Assembly (NCBI GenBank): GCA_937952285.1
Contig: CALFZE010000002.1
Span: 1 to 14,036, forward strand
Reading direction: 5' to 3'
DNA length: 14,036 nucleotides
From: UBA2428 sp002343545
Lineage (GTDB): Bacteria > Bdellovibrionota > UBA2428
Below the pieces are notes generated by a model. That model searched no databases. It saw only the letters and a program-made list of their open reading frames with translations, and was not told the origin of the DNA. Below, one piece after another: positions 7,796 to 13,658 of this stretch. Position 1 is the first letter of the stretch, and each line of letters opens with the position of its first letter. A program made the position numbers and the translations under genes.

Positions 7796-7817
7796 CCGGC
7801 GAGCTGCCGGTGTTTTT
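7796..7817 (+). terminator. First, weaker terminator-like hairpin after fusA
   Basis: CCGGC (7796-7800) pairs with GCCGG (7806-7810) around a 5-base loop, followed by TGTTTTT at 7811-7817. It starts 12 bases after the fusA stop and just upstream of a stronger hairpin, giving a tandem arrangement. A five-pair stem is short for efficient termination. Confidence 0.4.
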
Positions 7818-7820
7818 CGG

Positions 7821-7855
7821 GCGGCGCGCTCCTTCGGGAACGCGCCGCTTTTTTT
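7821..7855 (+). terminator. Strong rho-independent terminator of fusA
   Basis: GCGGCGCG (7821-7828) pairs perfectly with CGCGCCGC (7841-7848). Inside, TCC and GGA close a TTCG tetraloop (7833-7836) after a single C-A mismatch. Seven T follow at 7849-7855. It works only for the plus strand: on the minus strand no T-run follows, so it does not serve the response regulator gene coming from the right. Confidence 0.92.
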
Positions 7856-7920
7856 ATCGTCGTATAAATGCTTTTCATGTATATCGAGGCCCGATGGAGC
7901 GAGGTCGCGCGAAGCGCAAG

Positions 7921-8304
7921 TCAGACGGTCGGGGCGTTCAGATGGTCTTCGACGATACGAAGCAAGAGCGAAAGATCCATGGGCTTGGCCAGAAAAGCCT
8001 GCGCCGAAACCTCCGACAACCGCTTCTCGAAACGGCGGTCGGCCGACATAAGGACGGCTGGAGTTCGCAGGGTTTCGGGGAACTCTTCGGCTTGTTTCTT
8101 GCGGAACTCGAAACCGTCCATCTTCGGCATCATGAGATCGAGGAGGATGAGGTTCGGACGTAGGCCGGCGCGAAGGCGTTCGATGGCGTCTTGCCCATCG
8201 CGTGCCGAAACTACGGAATATCCCCGCAAGGTCAGGATTTCCTGAACCACTTCGCGGATATCTTGGTCATCCTCGACCAAAAAAACGATTTTCTTCGTGT
8301 CCAT
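7921..8304 (-). CDS. Single-domain CheY-like response regulator (127 aa)
   Basis: A stand-alone receiver domain without an output domain. Acidic pocket E11, D12 and D13 (LVEDDQD), phosphoacceptor D56 (LLDLMMPKMDG), switch residue S87 (VLMSAD) and conserved K107 (FLAKPM) are all present, so it should be phosphorylated normally. Such proteins act by protein-protein contact, for example on the flagellar motor, in a phosphorelay, or on a partner enzyme; the partner cannot be told here, and no histidine kinase is in the window. Start: two ATG codons lie in tandem at 8307 and 8304; I use 8304 (MDTKKIVFLVEDD), and either is possible because no clear ribosome binding site is seen. A longer TTG start at 8337 would lie inside a palindrome and is unlikely. 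It is divergent from the OmpR-type regulator at 8569. Confidence 0.9.
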   Translation of the reverse strand: MDTKKIVFLVEDDQDIREVVQEILTLRGYSVVSARDGQDAIERLRAGLRPNLILLDLMMPKMDGFEFRKKQAEEFPETLRTPAVLMSADRRFEKRLSEVSAQAFLAKPMDLSLLLRIVEDHLNAPTV

Positions 8305-8314
8305 CATCGCTGTC

Positions 8315-8338
8315 GTTAGCTCGCTTAAGCGAGCCAAC
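8315..8338. promoter_or_regulatory. Palindrome in the leader of the receiver-domain gene, possible operator
   Basis: GCTCGCTTAAGCGAGC (8319-8334) is a perfect 16-bp palindrome. After one mismatch on each side the arms extend as GTT (8315-8317) and AAC (8336-8338), making a 24-bp near-perfect inverted repeat without spacer. It lies 10 bp before the start of the minus-strand receiver gene. A spacer-free palindrome suits a dimeric DNA-binding protein better than an RNA hairpin. Which protein binds it is unknown; TTTAAA (8343-8348) just outside it could be the -10 box it controls. Confidence 0.45.
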
Positions 8339-8568
8339 GAGGTTTAAATCGGTTCGCCCCGCAATGGGAAGCCGAAAGTTTGGGCTTCGGATCTTTCCTT
8401 CCGCTCGTCTGAACGCTCACCGGAGAGACTGTAGAAGTTTTGGACGCTTGTCCCATTAAGGGAGCCCGATCTTGGGTCTTGTGATTCAACTTCGAGGTAG
8501 TGTAGCTTTCCGGTCGGGTTAGGCCGCAGGGCGGTGGTGGGGGAAGGAAACGCTGTTTAGGGGGTTTC

Positions 8569-9309
8569 GTGGATTCTCTGTTACTGATCGAAGACTCTGA
8601 AGACGTGCACGAAATTGTACGCTCCGTATTTCCCGATTACCTCGTCACGGTCGCGACTTCTCTTGCCGCGGCTCGCAAGGTTTTGGAGCAGAAGCACGCG
8701 CTCGCGATCATCGATATCGAGCTCCCCGACGGCAACGGCCTCGCGCTTTATTCCGAACTCCGTTCGCGTCCCGGATTGGAGCTTCCGCCGTGCATTTTTC
8801 TCACGGCCCATGACGACCTCCAAAACAAGCTCATGGCCTTTTCGCTCGGCAGCGAAGACTTCGTGGCCAAGCCTTTCGAGCCGCTCGAGCTGCGCGCGCG
8901 CGTGACGGCCAAAATCCGTCGCGCGGAAGCGACGCCGCCGAAGGTCATGTCTTTCGGCGAACTCCGCATCGATCCGAGTGCCCAGCGCGTTTGGATCCAG
9001 GAAGGCTCGGGCTCCCGTAACGTCGACTTGACCGTCAAAGAGTTCCGTTTGCTGGTGGCGCTCGCCCAACGCTTCGACCACGTTCTGAGCCGCGATCGTC
9101 TGCTCGACGAGGTCTGGCGGGGCTCGGCTTACGTCTTGGACCGCACGGTCGATACCCATTTGTCGCGTCTTCGCCGCAAGCTCGGTTTGACGGGCCTCGT
9201 GATTGAGTCCGTGGCGGGCGAAGGTTATCGCCTCACGCAAGCCAAGGCTCCCGCGCCGAAGGGCTCCTTGCTTTCTAAAAGCTCGGATACGGCGCCTCGC
9301 GCGCACTAG
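8569..9309 (+). CDS. OmpR/PhoB-family response regulator, winged-helix DNA-binding (246 aa)
   Basis: Receiver domain at residues 2-118 with acidic pocket E8 and D9, phosphoacceptor D49 (IIDIELPDGNG), switch T79 (FLTAHDD) and K101 (VAKPFEP). A winged-helix Trans_reg_C domain follows at about 128-224, with the recognition helix region VLDRTVDTHLSRLRRKLG (189-206) and the final GEGYRL wing. About 22 Ser/Pro/Lys-rich residues form a disordered tail. It should bind DNA as a phosphorylated dimer and regulate transcription. No sensor kinase is adjacent, so it is an orphan in this window. The start is GTG at 8569, just upstream of the receiver fold, with AGGGGG at 8559-8564 as a close ribosome binding site. 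It is placed directly before the small-protein cluster beginning at 9478 and could regulate it, though nothing in the sequence proves this. Confidence 0.92.
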   Translation: MDSLLLIEDSEDVHEIVRSVFPDYLVTVATSLAAARKVLEQKHALAIIDIELPDGNGLALYSELRSRPGLELPPCIFLTAHDDLQNKLMAFSLGSEDFVAKPFEPLELRARVTAKIRRAEATPPKVMSFGELRIDPSAQRVWIQEGSGSRNVDLTVKEFRLLVALAQRFDHVLSRDRLLDEVWRGSAYVLDRTVDTHLSRLRRKLGLTGLVIESVAGEGYRLTQAKAPAPKGSLLSKSSDTAPRAH

Positions 9310-9320
9310 GTCTCTTTTCG

Positions 9321-9350
9321 CGCCAGAGTCGTTTTTGAGCGATTCTGGCG
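9321..9350 (+). other. Hairpin after the OmpR-type regulator gene
   Basis: CGCCAGAGTCG (9321-9331) pairs with CGATTCTGGCG (9340-9350), 11 pairs including one G-U, around an 8-base T-rich loop. It starts 11 bases after the stop codon at 9309. No T-run follows on the plus strand, so it is not a classical terminator; it may stabilise the 3' end of the mRNA or assist rho-dependent termination. Confidence 0.5.
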
Positions 9351-9477
9351 ATCCTGAGCGCGCGTAGCGGCCCTTTGGGCGCGATTCACGTCCCCTTTCG
9401 TGACAAAAACTTCACTCCGGCTCCATTCCGTCGCCACCCGCTTCGAAGATTCTAAAGTCGACACGAAGGGGGTGTTT

Positions 9478-9642
9478 ATGAAGGGCGTCACGAAGGGACA
9501 AGGTCCCACACTGGATTGGAATCTGTTGCAAACGTTGTCCGAGGACTCGTTCGTCGGGCGACACCAATGGGACGAGGTTTACCTCGGCGTCATTGCGGCT
9601 CTCGTCTTTCTGGCCGGTATCTTCGGCGAGCATCTGCTATGA
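9478..9642 (+). CDS. Small membrane protein of unknown function (54 aa)
   Basis: A 54-residue protein with a soluble N-terminal half (MKGVTKGQGPTLDW) and one C-terminal membrane helix (about residues 34-50, VYLGVIAALVFLAGIFG) that ends in EHLL. The soluble part holds one helix (WNLLQTLSEDSF). The start is the ATG at 9478, because GGGGGTG at 9468-9474 is a good ribosome binding site at a short distance; an earlier in-frame start at 9400 would cross noncoding-looking sequence. Its stop overlaps the start of the next gene (ATGA at 9639-9642), so the two are translationally coupled and the protein is unlikely to be a chance frame. I do not recognise a family. The topology cannot be set firmly from so few residues. 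Confidence 0.6.
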   Translation: MKGVTKGQGPTLDWNLLQTLSEDSFVGRHQWDEVYLGVIAALVFLAGIFGEHLL

Positions 9643-10007
9643 GCTCGGTCGCTTCGAAGGTCGCCGCGAATGCGCTATTTGAGGTCCCGTTGCAGTTGAT
9701 TCCGGGTGGACCGTGGGTGCGCTTTGAATTTGTCGGTTTTCGCCCCTCCGTGACGACTCTGCGGTCTTTGAAGTCGGCCATCCGTCGTTTTCTCAAGACC
9801 CATCCCTGGGGCCTTCATATGAAGGCCAGTTTCGTGGCCCTCTACGGGCACGCCTTCCAGGTTTCGATCGAAGCCCGGGAAGGTCTTCAGTACGGAAGCG
9901 TTCGGGCCTACGGCAGCGAGCTGAGTCATCTCTTCAAACGCTCGCTCAATCATTTGAAGCTGGCTCCGGACGACGAGTGGAGTGCGGAGTCGGTCGGGAT
10001 CGCTTAG
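9639..10007 (+). CDS. Small protein, possible HPF/RaiA-like fold, copy 1 (122 aa)
   Basis: No family is certain. After about 25 variable residues, the protein has VRFEFVGFRPS (27-37), a basic helix (SLKSAIRRFLKTHPW), three strands around KASFVALY, HAFQVSIEAR and YGSVRAYGS, and a final helix (ELSHLFKRSLNHLKL). This strand-helix-three strands-helix order is that of hibernation promoting factor/RaiA. The neighbour at 10050 shares the GF-Q/R-PS motif at the same place and the same order of elements, so the two look like diverged duplicates. The N-terminal basic residues would suit RNA or ribosome contact. The ATG at 9639 overlaps the preceding stop. No signal peptide or membrane helix. The fold call is inference from pattern and length; a different ferredoxin-like small protein is possible. 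Confidence 0.6.
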   Translation: MSSVASKVAANALFEVPLQLIPGGPWVRFEFVGFRPSVTTLRSLKSAIRRFLKTHPWGLHMKASFVALYGHAFQVSIEAREGLQYGSVRAYGSELSHLFKRSLNHLKLAPDDEWSAESVGIA

Positions 10008-10016
10008 CGGTCAAAG

Positions 10017-10036
10017 GGTTCCGAGGGGACGGAACC
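10017..10036 (+). other. Intercistronic hairpin between the two paralogous small genes
   Basis: GGTTCCG (10017-10023) and CGGAACC (10030-10036) pair perfectly over seven bases with a six-base loop AGGGGA. It sits between the stop at 10007 and the AAAGGAG ribosome binding site (10038-10044) of the next gene, one base before that site. It could shield the 3' end of the first message part or tune access to the second start. The loop carries a GGA, as in CsrA/RsmA target hairpins, but a CsrA protein has not been shown here. Confidence 0.5.
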
Positions 10037-10049
10037 GAAAGGAGTTCTT

Positions 10050-10370
10050 ATGAAACTGCGATATTCGGGCTTTCAGCCCAGCTACAGCGAAGTCGGCGTG
10101 CTGATGAATCGCTTCGAAAGCCTCGAGGAAATTTTGCCTTGCTCCTTGGGAGAGGGGGACGGTCATATTGGCCGGACTCCGTCCGGCGAATTTGTGGCCG
10201 CCTTCGAATGGGGGCGTCCCGGCGGACCGTTGCGGGTCTTCCGTCGCGGGCGGAGCCTGGCCGATATGATTCGTTCCGTCGTGAAGGAGCTGAAGGGCAT
10301 GGTTCAACGCCCGAAGGGCAAATCCGACGGCGAAAACATCGGTCCGCCGGAGCCTTTGCCTTCGATCTAG
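10050..10370 (+). CDS. Small protein, possible HPF/RaiA-like fold, copy 2 (106 aa)
   Basis: Starts at once with a strand, MKLRYSGFQPS (1-11), followed by a helix (MNRFESLEEIL), strands at about 46-66 (EFVAAFEWG and PLRVFRRGRS), and a helix (SLADMIRSVVKELKGMVQ). Against E. coli HPF the spacing is similar: opening strand, a helix with FxxLE, a strand pair, a helix near the end with hydrophobic heptad-like spacing. The last 17 residues (KGKSDGENIGPPEPLPSI) are a charged, Pro-rich tail likely disordered. An AAAGGAG box at 10038-10044 lies five bases before the ATG, the strongest ribosome binding site in the cluster. It resembles the preceding gene product at the GFQPS motif and overall layout. 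Cytoplasmic. Family assignment is inference; no function is proven. Confidence 0.65.
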   Translation: MKLRYSGFQPSYSEVGVLMNRFESLEEILPCSLGEGDGHIGRTPSGEFVAAFEWGRPGGPLRVFRRGRSLADMIRSVVKELKGMVQRPKGKSDGENIGPPEPLPSI

Positions 10371-10377
10371 GCCGGGG

Positions 10378-10399
10378 CGGCCGCGGAGACGGCGGGCCG
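10378..10399 (+). other. GC-rich hairpin between the small genes and the FHA gene
   Basis: CGGCC (10378-10382) with GC (10383-10384) pairs with GC (10392-10393) and GGCCG (10395-10399), leaving one bulged G at 10394 and a seven-base loop. It lies eight bases after a stop codon. Without a T-run it is not a classical terminator; it may still weaken read-through into the FHA gene. Confidence 0.35.
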
Positions 10400-10424
10400 G
10401 GATTCCTTTGGCGTCTCGGCCTGT

Positions 10425-10430
10425 TACACT
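10425..10430 (+). promoter_or_regulatory. Possible -10 box for a leaderless FHA gene
   Basis: TACACT ends seven bases before the ATG at 10438, the spacing expected if transcription starts at or beside the start codon. No Shine-Dalgarno sequence lies before this ATG. No convincing -35 box is seen (TTCCTT at 10403-10408 is the nearest, 16 bp away), so support is weak. Confidence 0.25.
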
Positions 10431-10437
10431 GATCGAA

Positions 10438-11955
10438 ATGGGCGCTTCCGCATCGACTTTGTACCTCGAAATCATGGGCGGGCAAGGGCGCCGCTCCCTC
10501 ACCCTCAAGGCGGGAGAGAAGGTCGTGATCGGTCGCGGAGGCCAAAGCACCCTCGTCGTGCCGAACAAGTCGATCAGCCTTGAGCATCTCGAGATCGCCT
10601 GGGACGGCGGCGAGGTCTCGATCCGAGATATGGGTTCCTCGAACGGAACCTTCCGCATGCCGCAAGACAGCCCTTTCGTCGAGGCGCGTTTCCCGTTGGC
10701 CTATCAGCCGCTGGACCTCCGTCTCGGCACCGAATCCCTCACGCTGCTTTGGTCGACGGGCGACGAAAAAACCATGGCTCGTACGGCCGTCATCGAGGCG
10801 ACCCAAGCGCGAACTCGCTTGACCGAGTTGACCCGGCCCAGCGCGAAGGCCGAGGCCGAAGTGCCGCCGGAACCCGCCCGCGAGCCCGAGCCCGTTTCGA
10901 CGCCGGGAGCCGCGGAGGCTTCGTCGATGCCGATCGAAGAGCCTCCCTTGCCGCCGCCGCTCCTCGTGGAGGCGGAAGCTCCCTCCTTCGGAACGCCCGC
11001 GCGTGGCGCCTTTCGCTGGCAAGCCTTCGCCGCGGCCTTCGTGGCGCCCCTCGTGGTGGCGTTCGCGGCGGCCGGATTGGCTTGGCGCTTCGGCTTCGAG
11101 ACCTTCTGGAGCGCCCCGCGCCTCGTCTTGCGCGAAGGTGCGGCCAAAGACTTCGTGATCCTTTGGGTCGACGGCAGCGTGCAGGCGTGGGCCGCTCTGA
11201 CGCTGCTCGCGCTCGCGCTGCTCGCTTTTTTCCTGACGTGGGACCGCCGCATCGCGGATCCGTGGCGGGCGCGTTGGCCCCTCCGGATCGCGATCGTCGG
11301 CTTCGCCTGGTGTTGGCCCGTCCTTTGGACGATGGGGACCGGCTTTTTTTCGTTTCTGCCGACGGCCCTTTCTTTCCGCGCGACCCTTCCGATGGAGCGC
11401 GAGGCTTCGAGCTTCTCGTCGCCGGAGCTCGTGGCGCAGGGGACGTGGTTGCGCGACCGTCGCGAAATCCTGAAGGGGAGCGGACTCGCGTACAAGGCGA
11501 TCTTCGACCGACAATGGCAACGGGTCGTGCGAGAGTGCGACGGGGTGGGGGAGGACCGCAAGTGGGACCGCAAGCGCGTGTGCCTCGTCCTCCTGTCGGC
11601 CGTCGCGATCGAAAGTCTCGATGAGTTTCAGCCCGCTTTGCTGATGGACGCCGCGGAACGGGCGACTTTGCTGACCGCGCTCGATGGCTTGACCCGCGTC
11701 GTACAGATGGAGGGCGCGCGCTCGCCCTTCGCGGACTTCTTCTTGAACTCCCTGCGCTCGACCGGGCTCGAGACCGAACGGGCGGATCTCGAAGCGCTGC
11801 TGCAGGACGAGCGTCGTTCGCCGGAATCCTTGCGCCGCGTTCTCTTCGATCTTCGTCGACAGGTCGATCGCCAGCTCACGGAAGCCCAGATCGAGCGGGC
11901 CCTTCCTTTGGCGTTAAGACTTCGGGTGCCGGGGCCGCTGGAGTCGGGCATCTAG
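10438..11955 (+). CDS. FHA-domain membrane protein with periplasmic helical C-terminus (505 aa)
   Basis: Residues 5-107 form a forkhead-associated (FHA) phosphothreonine-binding domain: IGR (31-33), S47 and H50 in SISLEH, and SSNGTF (67-72), all the usual binding-loop residues. A Pro/Glu/Ala-rich linker (about 135-190) leads to three membrane helices at about 196-216, 249-267 and 281-305. The loop between helices two and three is strongly basic (DRRIADPWRARWPLR), so by the positive-inside rule the FHA domain is cytoplasmic and the last 200 residues are periplasmic; those are helical and charged (for example ESLDEFQPALLMDAAERA) with no recognised domain. It could link a cytoplasmic Ser/Thr-phosphorylation signal to an envelope process. 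No Ser/Thr kinase or phosphatase is in the window. The ATG at 10438 is chosen because the FHA fold begins soon after; a TTG at 10408 would add ten residues. Clear domain, unknown role. Confidence 0.88.
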   Translation: MGASASTLYLEIMGGQGRRSLTLKAGEKVVIGRGGQSTLVVPNKSISLEHLEIAWDGGEVSIRDMGSSNGTFRMPQDSPFVEARFPLAYQPLDLRLGTESLTLLWSTGDEKTMARTAVIEATQARTRLTELTRPSAKAEAEVPPEPAREPEPVSTPGAAEASSMPIEEPPLPPPLLVEAEAPSFGTPARGAFRWQAFAAAFVAPLVVAFAAAGLAWRFGFETFWSAPRLVLREGAAKDFVILWVDGSVQAWAALTLLALALLAFFLTWDRRIADPWRARWPLRIAIVGFAWCWPVLWTMGTGFFSFLPTALSFRATLPMEREASSFSSPELVAQGTWLRDRREILKGSGLAYKAIFDRQWQRVVRECDGVGEDRKWDRKRVCLVLLSAVAIESLDEFQPALLMDAAERATLLTALDGLTRVVQMEGARSPFADFFLNSLRSTGLETERADLEALLQDERRSPESLRRVLFDLRRQVDRQLTEAQIERALPLALRLRVPGPLESGI

Positions 11956-11992
11956 TCTTTTCGGTGTCTTAGGTCTTCGATCCGGGTCAAAA

Positions 11993-12022
11993 AGGCCCGT
12001 CCGCGACTGAATTTTCGGGCCT
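11993..12022 (-). terminator. Minus-strand terminator-like hairpin in the gap between two plus-strand genes
   Basis: AGGCCCG (11993-11999) and CGGGCCT (12016-12022) pair perfectly with a 16-base loop. On the minus strand the stem is followed at once by a run of T (complement of the A-run ending at 11993), the layout of a rho-independent terminator. On the plus strand C-rich sequence follows, so it does not terminate the FHA gene. No minus-strand gene is seen that would need it. Confidence 0.4.
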
Positions 12023-12044
12023 CCCCTGCCGATAAGAAACTCGG

Positions 12045-12722
12045 ATGTTTCGCGCATTTCTCTTCGTATTGGCGAGTGCCGCCCTTTTCTTGTGGCACAA
12101 GACGCGTCTGCCCGACGTGGAGCCTTTGCGTGACGAGCAGCTGGCCGAAGTCTCTTCGCCCAGCCGCTCGGATCTGAAGGCGGCCCTCGCGCGGGATTTT
12201 GAGCGCGCCGTCGATCCGCAGCTTCCCAAGGCGCGTGCGCCGGCTTCGGTCGCTCCCGTCGTCGTGGGCGAAGCTCCGCCGCCTCGCCGGGCGATGCCGG
12301 CCGGCTTGCCCGATGGGATGGAAGAGATCGAGAAGCATTTGCGCGAAGACCTCAAAGGCTCCGTGGGCCAGCTCACGGTCATCTTCGATCGCCTCGGTCC
12401 CGCGCAGCACGAAGAGCGCGCTTACGTCTTGAACTTGGCGCTCGGGCTCGGTCACGACGTTGCGCCGGAGCTCGTGCAGCTCGGCGCCCGCGAACTTCAA
12501 ACGCAGATCAGCCTCGGAGAATCCGAGGACCCTTCGCCGGCGCGCCTCGAAAGCTTGCAGTTGGGGATCCGTTTGGTGGTCTATAACTCGACGGATCCCG
12601 GCGAACTCGGGCAGCACTATCTTGACCTGCGTCAGGGGCTCCCGTCCGATCGAACGAAAGACGAATTGGCGCGGGTCTTCCCCACGGCGGTCGTCGAAGA
12701 GTTTGAGAAGCAGCTTCCCTAG
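12045..12722 (+). CDS. Membrane-anchored protein of unknown function (225 aa)
   Basis: The N-terminus is a short hydrophobic helix (residues 3-17, RAFLFVLASAALFLWH) followed by a basic HKTR, best read as a signal anchor or uncleaved signal peptide, with the remainder in the periplasm. Residues 60-90 are rich in Ala, Pro and Val (a flexible linker). From about 90 the chain is helical and charged, with motifs such as GMEEIEKHLREDLKG and repeated Leu-rich helices to the end; a helical-repeat fold is plausible. I do not recognise a family. It lies 89 bases after the FHA gene on the same strand and resembles that protein's C-terminal part in being helical and periplasmic, so they may cooperate. 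The ATG at 12045 is the first one of the anchor; only a weak AAGAAA precedes it. It ends nine bases before a convergent gene. Confidence 0.65.
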   Translation: MFRAFLFVLASAALFLWHKTRLPDVEPLRDEQLAEVSSPSRSDLKAALARDFERAVDPQLPKARAPASVAPVVVGEAPPPRRAMPAGLPDGMEEIEKHLREDLKGSVGQLTVIFDRLGPAQHEERAYVLNLALGLGHDVAPELVQLGARELQTQISLGESEDPSPARLESLQLGIRLVVYNSTDPGELGQHYLDLRQGLPSDRTKDELARVFPTAVVEEFEKQLP

Positions 12723-12731
12723 CTTCGTCCC

Positions 12732-13628
12732 TCAAAAAAGGTAGCTCAAGGTCGTCTTGAAAAAGGGAAGCGCGGCGGCCCGGGCGTGTCCTTCGGTGAG
12801 GGCAAGGGTCCAGCCGACTTGCGTTTGCACGAGGTAGTCGGAAGCCAGGCGAAAGTGAGCCTCGCCGCCGTAGTTGAAGGCCGAAGAGAGCGTTTCGAAG
12901 TCAGGGTACGAATCCGGGCGCAGGTACTTCGTCGCGTTGACGAAGCCCCCGACCCGAAGCCAAGGCCATCCCATCGGCCAAAGCCCGCGGGCCGATCCGA
13001 AGAGAACGATCCCTTGGCCCACGACGGGGTAGTAAGCGGCGCTCTGGATAAGGACCGCGAACTTCGGCGCGCTCTGCGCGACGAGCCCGCTGCCCGCCGG
13101 ATCGTTCGACGCTCCCACGCGAAGCCCGATAAGCGGGATACGCGTCTTCGGGTCGTACTGATGGGCTTGGTAGAAGGCGCGAATCTCGTCCGAAAGCAGA
13201 AGTTGGTCTTCGCGCACGCCGAGGTCCAGATAACCGCGTAACCCCGTTTCCCCGGCGCCTTCGAGGAAGGAGATGGCGCGACCCGCGGAAACTTCCCACG
13301 TCGCGGCGCTCGGCACGATAAAATCGTCGCGCCACAGCTGTGGCCGGTAGCCGACCCCCGCGGACACGAACCACCCCGAGCTCCGGGCGTCCGTCGAAGT
13401 GCCGAGCGGCAGAATTCCCGTCGCCGCGACGCGCGATCCGCCGTTACGCGCGCTGCCCGCGAGGGCGTGGATTGAAATTCCCGCGCGGCCGGCGGAGAGC
13501 ACGGATTCGCCCGCCGCCGAAAATCCCGAACTCGGGAAGGAGGGCTGCACCAAGAGCGGCGCGGCTCCGTGGGCCGAGCTCGAGCACACCATGGACAACC
13601 AGAGAAGGGCGCGGGGCGACGAACGCAT
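12732..13628 (-). CDS. Probable outer-membrane beta-barrel protein (298 aa)
   Basis: An N-terminal Sec signal peptide (residues 1-21: MRSSPRALLWLSMVCSSSAHG, cut near HG-A) is followed by many alternating hydrophobic and polar residues with aromatic girdle pairs such as GWFVSAGVGYRPQLW, GWPWLRVGGFVNA and VQTQVGWTLALTEG. The last strand ends LSYLF, so the C-terminal residue is Phe, the recognition signal for BAM-assisted barrel insertion. These features indicate an outer-membrane barrel of roughly 12-14 strands; the family is not identified. It is convergent with the membrane-anchored protein gene at 12045, nine bases away, and 30 bases downstream of the glycine-rich gene. No ribosome binding site stands before the ATG at 13628, though TAGAGT (complement of 13636-13641) is a possible -10 box seven bases upstream. 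Good for topology, open for function. Confidence 0.72.
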   Translation of the reverse strand: MRSSPRALLWLSMVCSSSAHGAAPLLVQPSFPSSGFSAAGESVLSAGRAGISIHALAGSARNGGSRVAATGILPLGTSTDARSSGWFVSAGVGYRPQLWRDDFIVPSAATWEVSAGRAISFLEGAGETGLRGYLDLGVREDQLLLSDEIRAFYQAHQYDPKTRIPLIGLRVGASNDPAGSGLVAQSAPKFAVLIQSAAYYPVVGQGIVLFGSARGLWPMGWPWLRVGGFVNATKYLRPDSYPDFETLSSAFNYGGEAHFRLASDYLVQTQVGWTLALTEGHARAAALPFFKTTLSYLF

Positions 13629-13658
13629 GCCCCGGACTCTAGCAGGATTAGACGCCGA

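Noticed and set aside
10048..11520. A 490-residue minus-strand open frame opposite the FHA gene
   Set aside because: Low-complexity Arg/Gly/Glu composition and an intact FHA protein on the other strand make it a shadow.
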